From Bacillus sp. B-jedd (GTDB taxonomy: Bacteria > Bacillota > Bacilli > Bacillales > Cytobacillaceae), in contig NZ_CCXR01000001.1 of the NCBI RefSeq assembly GCF_000821085.1, positions 682,001 to 746,000 of the forward strand: a stretch of DNA of 64,000 nt, written 5' to 3'. Within the stretch, counting starts at the first letter, position 1; each line of letters opens with the position of its first letter. The position numbers and the translations under genes are program-made. The notes beneath the pieces are model-generated. The model worked only from the letters and a program-made list of their open reading frames with translations. It did no database searches and was not told the DNA's origin. Shown piece by piece: positions 29,286-39,080 of the stretch.

Positions 29286-31307
29286 ATGGATATGAACGAT
29301 TATTTAGAAATGTTTATAGAAGAGTCCAAGGAACACTTGCAAGTTATTAACAAAGAGCTGCTTCGTCTTGAAGCTGAGCCCGAGCACATTGGCATCATCA
29401 ATGAAATTTTCCGTTCCGCCCACACTCTGAAAGGAATGGCGGCCTCAATGGGATTTGAGGATTTGGCGTCATTAACGCATCAAATGGAAAATGTTCTCGA
29501 CTTGCTTCGGAATACAAAATTGACAATCACGGCAGATATAATGGATGTCATTTTTAAATGTGTAGATATCATTGAGCGAATGGTAGAGAACATTGAACAA
29601 GGTGGAGATGGAAAAGAGGACGTATCGCACATGGTCGGCCTTTTGCAAGGCATCCAAAATCCAGAAAAAGCGGTTCCTACAGCAATTCAAGAGGCTGCAG
29701 TGACAGCTGAAATGGAGATAGTTACGGATTTGAAAACTGATTCGGTCCTTCCCGAATACTTATCTTCAGCCTTGGAGTATGCAAAAATGACTGGCCATCA
29801 ATTATATGAAGTCAAAGTTACCATTGATGAGAAATCAATCATGAAATCGGTTAGGGCTTACATGGTTTTTCAAGCCGTCGAGGAGATGGGCGACATCGTT
29901 CAGGCAATTCCTTCCGCCGAGCAGATCGAAGAAGGAGATTTTGAGGATTCATTCACATTATTTGTCCTCACCGAGCAGGATCCTTCTCATTTGAAGACCC
30001 ATTTGTTGAATATTTCAGAAGTAAGAAATGTGACTGTCATGGAGCGGCTTGTCCAGGAATTAGAAGAGACTTCATCTGTTCAGCAAAAGGTAAAAGAGGA
30101 CCAGAAAAAGGCAGGGAGACCTGAGGCAGCCAAAGAGTCTGAAAAGAAAAAACACCGCTCCAAATCAATTAGAGTGGATATTGATAAACTTGACCACTTA
30201 ATGAATCTGTTCAGTGAATTGATCATAGACCGGGGACGGCTTGAACAGATTGCACGAAAAACAGAGCATTCTGAATTGACGGAAACAGTAGAGCATATGA
30301 CGAGAATCTCCACCGATTTACAGGGATTGATTTTGAATATGCGAATGGTTCCAGTTGAGCAAGTTTTCAACAGATTTCCAAGAATGGTCAGGGATTTGGC
30401 GAAAGAACTAAATAAAAAAGTCCAATTAGTGATTGAAGGCGCGGAGACGGAATTAGACAGGACTGTTATTGACGAAATCAGCGATCCTCTTGTCCATTTA
30501 TTGAGGAACGCACTTGACCACGGCCTAGAATCAACGGAGGAAAGGCGGTTAAGCAATAAACCGGAAGAAGGAAAAATCGTCTTAAAAGCCTATCATGGCG
30601 GTAACCATGTGTTTATTGAAGTGGCGGATGACGGAAAAGGAATCAATCGCGACAAGGTTCTCGAAAAGGCTATTGAGCGCGGGGTAGTGACTGAAGAGGC
30701 AGCTGCAACTTTAACTGACCAGCAAATCTTCTCCTTGATTTTCGCCTCAGGATTCAGTACCGCTGATAAGATATCCGATATTTCGGGCCGCGGCGTTGGG
30801 CTTGATGTTGTCAAAACGAAAATAGAGTCACTTGGCGGCACGATTACGATCGATTCCATACCAGGACAGGGATCAACCTTCCGCATTCAGCTTCCTTTAA
30901 CGCTATCAATCATATTCTCGATGCTAGTAAAGGTTGAAGAGGAAACGTACGCGATACCGTTTAGTTCGATTGTCGAAATAACCACCGTGGGAAAAGACCA
31001 GGTTTCAGCTCTTTATGAACAGAAGGTCATTCAATTCCGCGGGAATATCGTACCGCTCGTGTATTTAAAAGATGCGTTCCAAATACCGTCTGCCACCACA
31101 GTAGTAGAGCAGAATCAACTTTATATTGTCATTGTCCGAAAAGGGGATAAAACCGTCGGCCTTGTCGTTGACTCGGTGCTTGGACAACAGGAAGTCGTCC
31201 TAAAATCACTAGGAAGCTTCTTGAATAATCTTTACGCCATTTCGGGAGCTACTATTCTCGGAACTGGAGAAGTTGCTTTAATCATTGATTCTAATCAGTT
31301 TGTTTAA
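29286..31307 (+). CDS. cheA: Chemotaxis histidine kinase CheA (core cluster)
   Basis: 673 residues with HPt at about 1-105 (His46 in IFRSAHTLKGMAASMG) and a P2-like region with SVRAYMVFQAVEEMGDI, as in B. subtilis CheA. The P3 dimerisation domain is at about 300-365, and the HATPase has LLRNALDHGLES, DDGKGI and GRGVGLDVV. The CheW-like P5 spans about 535-670. It is followed by two cheW genes and a receptor, a self-contained signalling module. Its P2-like region is nearer to the B. subtilis protein than that of the cheA at 12781, so it is probably the core motility kinase. Confidence 0.94.
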   Translation: MDMNDYLEMFIEESKEHLQVINKELLRLEAEPEHIGIINEIFRSAHTLKGMAASMGFEDLASLTHQMENVLDLLRNTKLTITADIMDVIFKCVDIIERMVENIEQGGDGKEDVSHMVGLLQGIQNPEKAVPTAIQEAAVTAEMEIVTDLKTDSVLPEYLSSALEYAKMTGHQLYEVKVTIDEKSIMKSVRAYMVFQAVEEMGDIVQAIPSAEQIEEGDFEDSFTLFVLTEQDPSHLKTHLLNISEVRNVTVMERLVQELEETSSVQQKVKEDQKKAGRPEAAKESEKKKHRSKSIRVDIDKLDHLMNLFSELIIDRGRLEQIARKTEHSELTETVEHMTRISTDLQGLILNMRMVPVEQVFNRFPRMVRDLAKELNKKVQLVIEGAETELDRTVIDEISDPLVHLLRNALDHGLESTEERRLSNKPEEGKIVLKAYHGGNHVFIEVADDGKGINRDKVLEKAIERGVVTEEAAATLTDQQIFSLIFASGFSTADKISDISGRGVGLDVVKTKIESLGGTITIDSIPGQGSTFRIQLPLTLSIIFSMLVKVEEETYAIPFSSIVEITTVGKDQVSALYEQKVIQFRGNIVPLVYLKDAFQIPSATTVVEQNQLYIVIVRKGDKTVGLVVDSVLGQQEVVLKSLGSFLNNLYAISGATILGTGEVALIIDSNQFV

Positions 31308-31328
31308 CAGAAAGGATGCACCTTCCTT

Positions 31329-31769
31329 ATGAGTATAGTAAAAATTGTCGCATTTAAACTCGGAGAAGAGGAGTACGGCCTCGAGATTGAACAGGTCCAG
31401 GGCATCGAACGGCTTCTACCGATAACAAGAGTCCCTAATGCCCCAGCCTATGTGAAAGGTGTCATTAACCTGCGGGGAAATGTGACTCCGGTCATTGACC
31501 TGCGAAGTAAATTGGGTCTTGGCCAGGCGAAATATACGGACTATTCACGGATTATCATTGCAAAATACGAAGAAGTTGAAATGGGTCTGATTGTGGACGA
31601 GACAAGTGACGTAATGGATATTCAGCCAGATGCGATCGAGGCGCCATCAACCCTTCAATTTAATAGGGATTTCTTCGGCGGAGTCGCGAAAATCGATGGC
31701 CGCCTGATTACCCTCCTAAAACTGCCTGAGTTCATGAAAGATACATTGGGCGACACAATCAAATCTTAA
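31329..31769 (+). CDS. cheW: Chemotaxis adaptor CheW (first of tandem pair)
   Basis: 146 residues: KIVAFKLGEEEYGLEIEQVQGIERLLPITRVPNAP, VKGVINLRGNVTPVIDLRSKLGL and MGLIVDETSDVMDI, the standard CheW pattern. Located 22 bases behind cheA. It probably links the core CheA with the receptors downstream. Confidence 0.93.
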   Translation: MSIVKIVAFKLGEEEYGLEIEQVQGIERLLPITRVPNAPAYVKGVINLRGNVTPVIDLRSKLGLGQAKYTDYSRIIIAKYEEVEMGLIVDETSDVMDIQPDAIEAPSTLQFNRDFFGGVAKIDGRLITLLKLPEFMKDTLGDTIKS

Positions 31770-31790
31770 TCAGCAAGAGGTGAAGAAAAA

Positions 31791-32264
31791 ATGACAACAG
31801 ACATTAAGGATTTTAAAGCCCTTATTTTCAGGGTGGGCCGGGAGGAATACGGCGTACAAATCCACCAGGTTGTCTCAATTGAGAGAATGGAACCTGTCAC
31901 TGCCTATCCTAACCGCCCGCCTCATGTCCTGGGGATCGCGACTATAAGGGATGTCGTAACGCCTATCGTTGATTTAAGCGCCGCGTTGACTGGAAAACTC
32001 CAGGAGCACTCTGATTCTACTAGAATCATTATTGTTCAGGCCGGGGGCAAAGAAATAGGAATCGTGGTAGATGCGGCTACCGCTGTGCAGGATATCCCTT
32101 CTGAATCCATTCAGCAGCCTAATTTAATGGAACTAAAACATGTAGAATATCTGCTTGGGATATCAAAATTGGATGGCCGCTTAATTATCCTACTGGATAT
32201 AGAAAAGCTGCTTGAGGACACGACCAGACTGGATGAACTAAAAAAATTGCAACCCACTTTATAA
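31791..32264 (+). CDS. cheW: Chemotaxis adaptor CheW (second of tandem pair)
   Basis: 157 residues: LIFRVGREEYGVQIHQVVSIERMEPVTAYPNRPPHV, GIATIRDVVTPIVDLSAAL and IGIVVDAATAVQDI. The motif NLRG of other CheW proteins is replaced by TIRD, so it is a diverged paralogue, perhaps with another receptor preference. AAGAGGTGAAG precedes the ATG. Located 22 bases after the first cheW. Confidence 0.9.
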   Translation: MTTDIKDFKALIFRVGREEYGVQIHQVVSIERMEPVTAYPNRPPHVLGIATIRDVVTPIVDLSAALTGKLQEHSDSTRIIIVQAGGKEIGIVVDAATAVQDIPSESIQQPNLMELKHVEYLLGISKLDGRLIILLDIEKLLEDTTRLDELKKLQPTL

Positions 32265-32306
32265 AACCTTTACTGCTAGCATTCATTTGACAGAGGAGAA
32301 TAACAT

Positions 32307-34472
32307 ATGAAAAAGACACGATTCCTGGATAGATTTACGATGAAAACAAAACTTTGGGCAAGTTTTATGACAATACTGTTGCTTCTATTGCTCGTGAGTA
32401 TAATGTCTTATATGAATATTAATGCTTTATCGGAATCGGTCAACAAAATTGTCAATGAGGAATCACAAAAGGTTAAAACGGTGGATGAACTGACGAATAA
32501 TATGTCTCAGTTAGGCCTGAAGATTGCCAAACATGGTACAGAATCAGAGACTGTATATGAAAAGCAGATTGAAGAGGAAATCAGCAAAACCATCAAGGGA
32601 ATTGAAAGGGAAATAGAAACACTCCGCACTCTTTTCGGAAACAGTAATAATAGTTTGCTCCTAAATCAATTTGAAGAGAAATTCATCGAATATAAAAACT
32701 TAATTCCGTCGGTAATAGAAAAGTCTAAAGCGGACGATCCAGGTTTCGCTTATGAATTCAATGAGATGGGGAAAATTGCGGGAGCAGCGAATGCAAGCCT
32801 CGTTGAAATGAAAGGGAATACAGAAAGTACATTGGCCGATATGACCGAGAAGGCTGAAAAACAAGACAAAGATGGCAAACGGCTTATTATTGCAGTCGCC
32901 CTGGTCTCCACACTTTTAAGTATTATCATTGTCTTTAGCATAACAAGGGCGATTGCCCGTTCGGTCTCCGGGGTGATTGAAAACGCAGACCACACAACCC
33001 GATCAGTCGATGTAATTAAAAATTCAATAAATAAGACGGCCGCGAGTGCCGAAAGCCTGGATACCTCAATGGACAAAACAAATCAATCTGTCAGCGAGCT
33101 GGTTGCGTCGATTCAGCAAGTCGCCGGAAATGCCAATGTTACGGCTTCCGGGGTTGATGAAATTTCCGCGGCGATTGAAGAAATCAGCGCGTCGATAAGC
33201 CAGGTATCTGGCGGTGCCGGACAGCTGGCCGCGTCAGCCGAAGAAACTTCTTCTGCCATCCAGGAAATGATGGCGACCATCGAACAGGTTGCGGGGAATG
33301 TCGGCAATGCCGGTTCAAATGTCGAGGAAATCTCGGCAGCTATCGAAGAAATGAGCAAATCGGTAAAAGGTGTCAGCGTCAATGCCGGAGGGCTAACCGA
33401 GACAGCCGAACAGGCAGCTCATACGATAGAGGAATTGCTTGCTTCGATTCAGCTGGTGGCGGACAGTGCACAGAAGGTCAATACATTGAGCATGACTGTC
33501 CAGAATGACGCACTTGAAGGAACTCATTCCCTTGATGAAACACTAGCGGGCATGAAGGATATTTCAATCGTGATTGACCAGGCAAGCGAGGTAATGGAAA
33601 AACTGGGTAATAGTTCCCGGGAAATCGGCACGATTATTGAGGTGATCGATGATATTGCTGAGCAGACCAACCTTCTGGCATTGAATGCGGCAATCGAAGC
33701 CGCCCGCGCCGGGGAACATGGAAAAGGGTTTGCCGTTGTCGCGGAAGAGGTCAGGAAACTTGCAGAACGATCAGCGAAAGCGACAAAGGAAATCGCTGTC
33801 CTCATTAAAGGGATACAGGATGAGACAAAGGTTGCGATCAACTCCATCAAAGACGGAGAAGAAAAGGTAAAGACAGGAAACAAGCTTGCCGAAAAAACTA
33901 ACCAAGCTATCCATAAGATAACTGATGGCATAGGACAAGTTACCGAGGAAATGCACCAAATTGCCAAGGCAACCGAAGAACAAACCCAGAATAGCAAGTT
34001 TATTACAAGTGCAGTTGAAAATGTAACTGCCCAAGCCTCGGAGATGATGCATTCTACGAAGGAACAATCCATTTCTGCTGAAGAAATTGTAAAAGGGATC
34101 ACCGATACTAGGGACCAGGTCATGCAAATTTCAATTGCGACCGCCGAACTTGCACGTGGAAGCCAGGCAATTGTTGAAGCAATTGAAAATGTGACAAGTC
34201 AATCAGCTTCGACGACCGCGGCCACAAGGGAACAGGCGCTTACCTCCAATGAAATAGTTAGCAATATCAATAATATTAAAGAGATGGTTAAGCAAATCAC
34301 ATTCGCGACAAATGAACAGGCAAAATACGGACAAGAGATCGAAATGGAAATTGGCAATGTCCGGAAGCAGACAGAGGAATTGAATGCGGGCATCCAAATC
34401 CAAACGAATGAAGTGGAAGAGGTTGTAAAAGCAATTACTGATGTGAATATCCAGATTGAAAAGATTAAGTAA
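32307..34472 (+). CDS. Methyl-accepting chemotaxis protein with extended coiled coil
   Basis: 721 residues with TM1 at about 18-36, an extracytoplasmic helical bundle at 37-190, TM2 at about 193-215 and a very long cytoplasmic coiled coil. Between TM2 and the tip, imperfect repeats of about 28 residues recur ([52 protein letters not shown]). No clear HAMP domain is seen. The signalling tip is [28 protein letters not shown], near residue 450. It follows the two cheW genes. The receptor at 39081 has the same build. The ligand is unknown. Confidence 0.9.
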   Translation: MKKTRFLDRFTMKTKLWASFMTILLLLLLVSIMSYMNINALSESVNKIVNEESQKVKTVDELTNNMSQLGLKIAKHGTESETVYEKQIEEEISKTIKGIEREIETLRTLFGNSNNSLLLNQFEEKFIEYKNLIPSVIEKSKADDPGFAYEFNEMGKIAGAANASLVEMKGNTESTLADMTEKAEKQDKDGKRLIIAVALVSTLLSIIIVFSITRAIARSVSGVIENADHTTRSVDVIKNSINKTAASAESLDTSMDKTNQSVSELVASIQQVAGNANVTASGVDEISAAIEEISASISQVSGGAGQLAASAEETSSAIQEMMATIEQVAGNVGNAGSNVEEISAAIEEMSKSVKGVSVNAGGLTETAEQAAHTIEELLASIQLVADSAQKVNTLSMTVQNDALEGTHSLDETLAGMKDISIVIDQASEVMEKLGNSSREIGTIIEVIDDIAEQTNLLALNAAIEAARAGEHGKGFAVVAEEVRKLAERSAKATKEIAVLIKGIQDETKVAINSIKDGEEKVKTGNKLAEKTNQAIHKITDGIGQVTEEMHQIAKATEEQTQNSKFITSAVENVTAQASEMMHSTKEQSISAEEIVKGITDTRDQVMQISIATAELARGSQAIVEAIENVTSQSASTTAATREQALTSNEIVSNINNIKEMVKQITFATNEQAKYGQEIEMEIGNVRKQTEELNAGIQIQTNEVEEVVKAITDVNIQIEKIK

Positions 34473-34510
34473 TTGTCATTCCTTCCTAATAACATGAAGG
34501 GGAAGTGCCA

Positions 34511-34954
34511 ATGAAAGTACAAGAATCGGTAAGAGCCAGTTTTGGCGAGCAGCGTCTTAATCCAGCGGGGCGGAGTTCTGTTCCGTCCCCTGCTTTCCAG
34601 AACATTATCAATTCCTACTCCAAGGAGCTGACTGAAACCCATCTCCAACAGCTCCTCGAGGAGATTGACAGCCAGGGGCAGAAGCTTAGCGAACAGCCGA
34701 CCTTTCAGGAACTCCGTAAATATAAATCACTTGTCAAAAGATTCATGGATGATGTGACCAAAAATGGAGTAGGGCTTTACCATGCAGAAACGTGGGATCC
34801 TTTCGGCGGCAACAAATCACTGAAAACCGTTCAAATCCTTGATAAGAAACTCGTTGAACTGACTGACCAAATCCTCAGCCAGCAAAATGACCAGCTTTCG
34901 ATACTGTCCAAAATCGGGGAAATAAAAGGGTTGCTCGTTAATTTATACACATAA
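34511..34954 (+). CDS. yaaR: YaaR family protein (DUF327)
   Basis: 147 residues, helical and soluble. The pattern ELRKYKSLVKRFMDDVTKNGVGLYHAETWD is that of the YaaR/DUF327 family. B. subtilis YaaR lies elsewhere, but family members occur in flagellar loci of other Firmicutes, and this one sits between a receptor and flhO. The ATG at 34511 lies behind AAGGGGAAG. The GTG at 34505 is too close to it. The function is not established to my knowledge. Confidence 0.8.
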   Translation: MKVQESVRASFGEQRLNPAGRSSVPSPAFQNIINSYSKELTETHLQQLLEEIDSQGQKLSEQPTFQELRKYKSLVKRFMDDVTKNGVGLYHAETWDPFGGNKSLKTVQILDKKLVELTDQILSQQNDQLSILSKIGEIKGLLVNLYT

Positions 34955-35023
34955 TTGATGTAATCAATGGGATAGCATGAAGCTTCTATCTATCCTAATC
35001 CCTTAAAGAAAGGAGATTTTCTA

Positions 35024-35899
35024 ATGATAAGAGGGCTGTATTCCGCCGCTTCAGGAATGATCGCGATGGAGCGGAGGCAGGAAGCCTTGGCGGACAATCT
35101 GGCAAATGCCCAGACGCCTGGCTACAAAAAAGATGACACCGTTCTTCGGTCTTTTCCTAATTTCGTTATTCAGCGAATCAAGGATTATAACGAAGCTGCT
35201 GCTATACCAAACGGAAGCTTAGGCCAAATTCCTGGGTTCCCTGTCCAGGTTGGAGTGCTATCAAATGGTGTATACACCCAGGACCGGGTGCCGAGTTTCC
35301 AGCAAGGAGCAGTGGTCGAAACCAATCAGCCGCTTGATATTGCTTTAGATGACCAGGCAATTCCAACAAGAAATGAAGGCGGGAGGCAAGTGAAACCAGC
35401 TGCGTTTTTTGCCGTCCAAATACCTGGTGAAGGAATCGGCTACACCCGGAAAGGGAAATGGGATGTCGATTCACAAGGCAGTCTAGTCACATCGGATGGA
35501 TATAAAGTTCTAGGCCGAAATGGGCAGCCAATCCAGATTGGAACCAGTATCGCCAGGCAGGATATAAACATAACAAAGGACGGGGAAATCATCCTTTATC
35601 CTGGCCAGCCGGGCCGGACAAGACCCGGAGGGCAAATTGGGATTGCTGTAGCCGATAATCCAAATAATCTAACTAGGTTTGGTGCGAATGTTTACAGGTC
35701 AGAGGCACCCCTTCAGCTGAATGGGAATCCTGGAGTATCCTTGAGCCAAGGCTTCTTGGAACAATCGAATGTTGACACCGCCCAGACGATGACAGACATG
35801 ATGATGATGGTCCGGGGCTATGAAGCCAATCAAAAAGTAATTGGCGTCTATGACCGCTCCTTCGACCAACTGTATTCTGTAGGAAAGCTCAATGGCTGA
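35024..35899 (+). CDS. flhO: Flagellar rod/hook-basal body protein FlhO
   Basis: 291 residues of the FlgF/FlgG family. N-terminal LYSAASGMIAMERRQEALADNLANAQTPGYKK and C-terminal EQSNVDTAQTMTDMMMMVRGYEANQKVI form the axial coiled coil. The KKDDTVLRSFPNFVIQRI segment and the pairing with a second such gene are as in B. subtilis flhO-flhP. It forms the distal rod. AGAAAGGAG precedes the ATG. Confidence 0.9.
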   Translation: MIRGLYSAASGMIAMERRQEALADNLANAQTPGYKKDDTVLRSFPNFVIQRIKDYNEAAAIPNGSLGQIPGFPVQVGVLSNGVYTQDRVPSFQQGAVVETNQPLDIALDDQAIPTRNEGGRQVKPAAFFAVQIPGEGIGYTRKGKWDVDSQGSLVTSDGYKVLGRNGQPIQIGTSIARQDINITKDGEIILYPGQPGRTRPGGQIGIAVADNPNNLTRFGANVYRSEAPLQLNGNPGVSLSQGFLEQSNVDTAQTMTDMMMMVRGYEANQKVIGVYDRSFDQLYSVGKLNG

Positions 35900-35929
35900 T
35901 CATTTATTTAAGGACAGGAGCAAAGAAAA

Positions 35930-36778
35930 ATGAATACGTCTTTATATATTTCCGCCGGTGCCTTGCAGGCCTTCCAGCAAAAAATTGATACGTCCGCCAA
36001 TAATATGGCCAATGTGAATACACCTGGCTTCAAGCGCCGGGAACAGAGCTTCTCCGAAATCCTTGCTTCCCAAATCAATAACCGCGGTGGTGGGGAGGAA
36101 ACAGGAAGGCTGACTCCATCTGGAATCAGGGTCGGTTATGGAGTAAATGCCGGGATGACCCAGCGGGATATGTCCCAAGGCCTTGCCATGGAAACAGGAA
36201 ATCCGTTTGATTTAATGATTGGCGGCAGCGGATTTTTCCAAATAGGGACTCCTTCTGCAAATGGGAATGTGACAGGTACTCATTATACGAGGGATGGCAA
36301 CTTCCATCTTAGCCCGAATCCGAATGGCCAGGGAACCTATCACCTCGTCCATGCCAACGGAGGTTATTTGCTCGATCAAGACGGAAACCCAATCGAATTT
36401 GATAGCAGGCACGAAGTGAAAATAGAAGCAAACGGCCAAATCCAGCTGAAAAACAAGCAGACAGGAGCCATCACACTTTCAAATCAGCGAGTCGGAATCG
36501 CCGACATCCAGAATCCGCATCTGTTAAAAAACAGCGGGGATAATCAGTATGTCCTGGACGAAAGTGTCCTTCCTCGAGGGGCTGTTGCCGGCGACTATAT
36601 TAGGATCATGGGTGCTGGGGAAAGTAAGGTTTCCGCCGGTTTCCTTGAAGGGTCCAATGTCGACCTGGCAAAAGAAATGACTGATATGATGGCTACCCAG
36701 AGAGGCTATCAAATGAATTCAAGGGCCATTTCTTATGCAGACCAGATGATGGGAATTGCAAACAGTATATTAAAATAA
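35930..36778 (+). CDS. flhP: Flagellar rod/hook-basal body protein FlhP
   Basis: 282 residues, second FlgG-type rod protein. N-terminus LYISAGALQAFQQKIDTSANNMANVNTPGFKRRE, middle YTRDGNFHLSPN and C-terminus EGSNVDLAKEMTDMMATQRGYQMNSRAIS. It is partner of FlhO in the distal rod and in B. subtilis is required for hook completion. A short hairpin and the fliD promoter follow. Confidence 0.9.
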   Translation: MNTSLYISAGALQAFQQKIDTSANNMANVNTPGFKRREQSFSEILASQINNRGGGEETGRLTPSGIRVGYGVNAGMTQRDMSQGLAMETGNPFDLMIGGSGFFQIGTPSANGNVTGTHYTRDGNFHLSPNPNGQGTYHLVHANGGYLLDQDGNPIEFDSRHEVKIEANGQIQLKNKQTGAITLSNQRVGIADIQNPHLLKNSGDNQYVLDESVLPRGAVAGDYIRIMGAGESKVSAGFLEGSNVDLAKEMTDMMATQRGYQMNSRAISYADQMMGIANSILK

Positions 36779-36790
36779 ATTCTATTGGCA

Positions 36791-36825
36791 AAAACGGGAT
36801 AGACATGCGCTGTCCCGATTTTTTG
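36791..36825 (+). terminator. Terminator after flhP
   Basis: Stem CGGGA / TCCCG with flanking A-run (36791-36794) and T-run (36819-36824) that extend the pairing. Confidence 0.6.
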
Positions 36826-36834
36826 CATATACAC

Positions 36835-36861
36835 TAAACATTTTTTTGGTTCTGCCGATTA
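36835..36861 (+). promoter_or_regulatory. Sigma-D promoter of fliD
   Basis: TAAA (36835-36838), 15-nt spacer, GCCGATTA (36854-36861). Very close to consensus, 46 bp before the fliD start. Confidence 0.8.
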
Positions 36862-36906
36862 AATAGAAAACAACCGTTTACAGATTTGAGTAAAGGGGGA
36901 CCAACG

Positions 36907-38412
36907 GTGATCAATAACAGTACGACCTTGAGAATAAGCGGCCTGGCGTCCGGTATGAATACAGACGAGATTGTCGCCAATCTTGTAAAAGTCCAAAGTA
37001 GCCGCTTGAATAAAATGCAGCAAACCAAAATCTCAACAACATGGAAATCGGAAGCATACCGTGATGTGAATAAAAAAGTAGACGAATTCAGAAAGGCGAT
37101 GGAAGCTCTTCGACTTCAGTCAACTTTCAACAAACAAAGCGTTACTTCAAGCAATCCGGCAATTGAAGTTTCGTCCGCCGGTAATAGCAGCCAAGCGGGA
37201 TTAGTCATTTCGAGTGCTACTCTTACACAACCCGATAAGCCAGCCATAGTAAGTTTTCAAAGTAATGGCCAAAAAGTAGATGGGCCGTTTTCCTTCACAT
37301 TAAACAATCAAACGATTGAAATCGAAGTGGGCACTCTTGATGCCGCCGTAGCTAAAATCAATTCTTATACAAAAGATACAAATGTGAAGGCTGAGAATGT
37401 TGGCGGCAGCCTTGTCCTAACCTCGACAGTTAATGGAACTGATGGACAGATTAATATCAGTAACATTCAAGTTCCAAACTCAGACGGGACAACCCCTTTA
37501 CCGCTAAATTTAAAGGATACGTCTGTATCAGGAGCAGATGCAATCCCGGGTAAAGTCACGATAAATGGAATGGAAATTGATATTGCTTCAAACACGTTTA
37601 CCTACGACGGCGTCGCGTTTAACCTGAAGGCAAATGTTACCGAAGACAAGCCTGTCTCCATCCAGGTTGGAAGCGATACAGAGGGGATATTCAAAGGGAT
37701 CCAAACATTTGTGGAAAAATATAATGAGCTGATTGCAGACCTCAATGGGCGTTTAACTGAAAAAAGATACAGGGAATACCCGCCGCTCCTGGACGACCAG
37801 AAGAAAGATATGAAAGAAAATGAAATTAAACTGTGGGATGAAAGAGCTAAGAGCGGCTTGTTGACGAACGATTCTACCATCAGTAGCTTTCTTATTGAAA
37901 TGAGGAACAGCCTGAACGCGGCAGTTGAAAATAGTGATGCTATTGCGTCGGGTATTAAGACGCTAAGGGATATAGGCATTGATTTTTCAAAGAATTACCG
38001 TGATAACGGCAAGCTGGTTCTTGATGAAGCTAAACTAAAAGGCGTCTTACAGACGAATCTAGAGGATGTTAAACGCCTTTTCACCTTAAAAGGTGCTTCA
38101 GATAAACCAACAGATACGACCGCAACAAACGAGTCTATGCATAAAGAAAGCGGTTTTGCCTGGAGAATTTATGACCGGTTGAACCTGACGATTTCAAAGC
38201 TGGGGTCGCAGGCCGGCTCCCCGAATTCCACTGTCGATACAGAAAGTTTTATTGCAAAACAATTAAAAGCTTTGGATAGTAATATTTTCAGAGAACAGGA
38301 TAAAGTCCGCGCCTATGAATCAAGGCTGTGGAAGCAATTCACCGCCATGGAAAAGGCCTTATCACAACTTAATTCACAAGGCTCGTGGCTCTCATCTCAA
38401 TTGAATATGTAA
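36907..38412 (+). CDS. fliD: Flagellar filament cap protein FliD
   Basis: About 501 residues. The N-terminal INNSTTLRISGLASGMNTDEIVANLVKVQ and the C-terminal LNSQGSWLSSQLNM are typical. The central part holds the variable cap domains. It forms the filament cap under which flagellin folds. GTG at 36907 is taken as start because AAAGGGGG lies seven bases upstream. A TTG at 36886 lies before the ribosome site. Secreted by the flagellar export system without a signal peptide. A strong terminator follows. Confidence 0.92.
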   Translation: MINNSTTLRISGLASGMNTDEIVANLVKVQSSRLNKMQQTKISTTWKSEAYRDVNKKVDEFRKAMEALRLQSTFNKQSVTSSNPAIEVSSAGNSSQAGLVISSATLTQPDKPAIVSFQSNGQKVDGPFSFTLNNQTIEIEVGTLDAAVAKINSYTKDTNVKAENVGGSLVLTSTVNGTDGQINISNIQVPNSDGTTPLPLNLKDTSVSGADAIPGKVTINGMEIDIASNTFTYDGVAFNLKANVTEDKPVSIQVGSDTEGIFKGIQTFVEKYNELIADLNGRLTEKRYREYPPLLDDQKKDMKENEIKLWDERAKSGLLTNDSTISSFLIEMRNSLNAAVENSDAIASGIKTLRDIGIDFSKNYRDNGKLVLDEAKLKGVLQTNLEDVKRLFTLKGASDKPTDTTATNESMHKESGFAWRIYDRLNLTISKLGSQAGSPNSTVDTESFIAKQLKALDSNIFREQDKVRAYESRLWKQFTAMEKALSQLNSQGSWLSSQLNM

Positions 38413-38423
38413 TGAGAAGTATG

Positions 38424-38460
38424 AAAAAACTGTCGGCTATCTTTAGCCGGCAGTTTTTTT
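38424..38460 (+). terminator. Terminator of fliD
   Basis: Stem AAAAAACTGTCGGCT / AGCCGGCAGTTTTTTT with one mismatch and a 5-nt loop region. Confidence 0.85.
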
Positions 38461-38493
38461 ATAAAAACAAAAATTTGAATTTTGAAGGGATGC

Positions 38494-38520
38494 TAAACCA
38501 CACGCCGGAATTGTCGATAA
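38494..38520 (+). promoter_or_regulatory. Sigma-D promoter of the csrA-mcp unit
   Basis: TAAA (38494-38497), 15-nt spacer, GTCGATAA (38513-38520), one base off the core of the -10. It lies 101 bp before the csrA-like start. Confidence 0.65.
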
Positions 38521-38620
38521 ATAAAACATGCTCATTTGAATATGTAAGATTATAAAAAGTCATCACCTATTTCATTTCTAAATGCGCAAAAATTTTAGTT
38601 TGCGACAAGGAGGTTGCAAC

Positions 38621-38962
38621 ATGCTGATTATCGGAAGGGAGATTGGTCAAGCTGTTATTATTGGAGGGAATGTTAAGGTAACTGCCATTCAATTTGCTTC
38701 AAAACTAAAATTGGCCATTGAAGCTCCAGACGATATTCCAATAGACCGTGTCAAACCCGATGTGGTCAAAAAGTTAAGAAAGAATTACAAAATAATCGGC
38801 GATACGATTCAAATAGGGGACTCAATAAAAGTAACCATTCTGCAGACCGAAACGAAATCTCTTCGCTTTGCCATCGATGCTCCCAAGGAAGTCGCCATTT
38901 ACAGGGAAGAGTTATTGGAAAACAAAGCTTCTTTTAATCAACAACCAGCACAAATATCCTAG
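38621..38962 (+). CDS. csrA: CsrA-like protein with two tandem CsrA repeats
   Basis: 113 residues instead of the usual 60-75. Residues 1-46 read MLIIGREIGQAVIIGGNVKV then LKLAIEAPDDIPIDR, a full CsrA pattern. Residues 57-100 repeat it: IIGDTIQIGDSIKVTIL then LRFAIDAPKEVAIYREELLE. The Arg needed for RNA binding in the VHREE position is kept in both halves (Arg43 and Arg95), while the first beta strand of the second half is less canonical. CsrA normally binds GGA motifs in leaders, such as hag, as a homodimer. GACAAGGAGG precedes the ATG at 38621. It sits upstream of a receptor gene and hag. No fliW, the usual antagonist gene next to csrA, is found nearby. Confidence 0.85.
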   Translation: MLIIGREIGQAVIIGGNVKVTAIQFASKLKLAIEAPDDIPIDRVKPDVVKKLRKNYKIIGDTIQIGDSIKVTILQTETKSLRFAIDAPKEVAIYREELLENKASFNQQPAQIS

Positions 38963-39080
38963 GTTTTCATCAAAAAACCGGGTTTATTATAAAATTTCAT
39001 TTTTCCACTGGAGGGAAAGCCTTATATCAAAGACAACGAGAGAAAAATATATCAAATTTAAAAAAAGGCTGGGATAAAAA

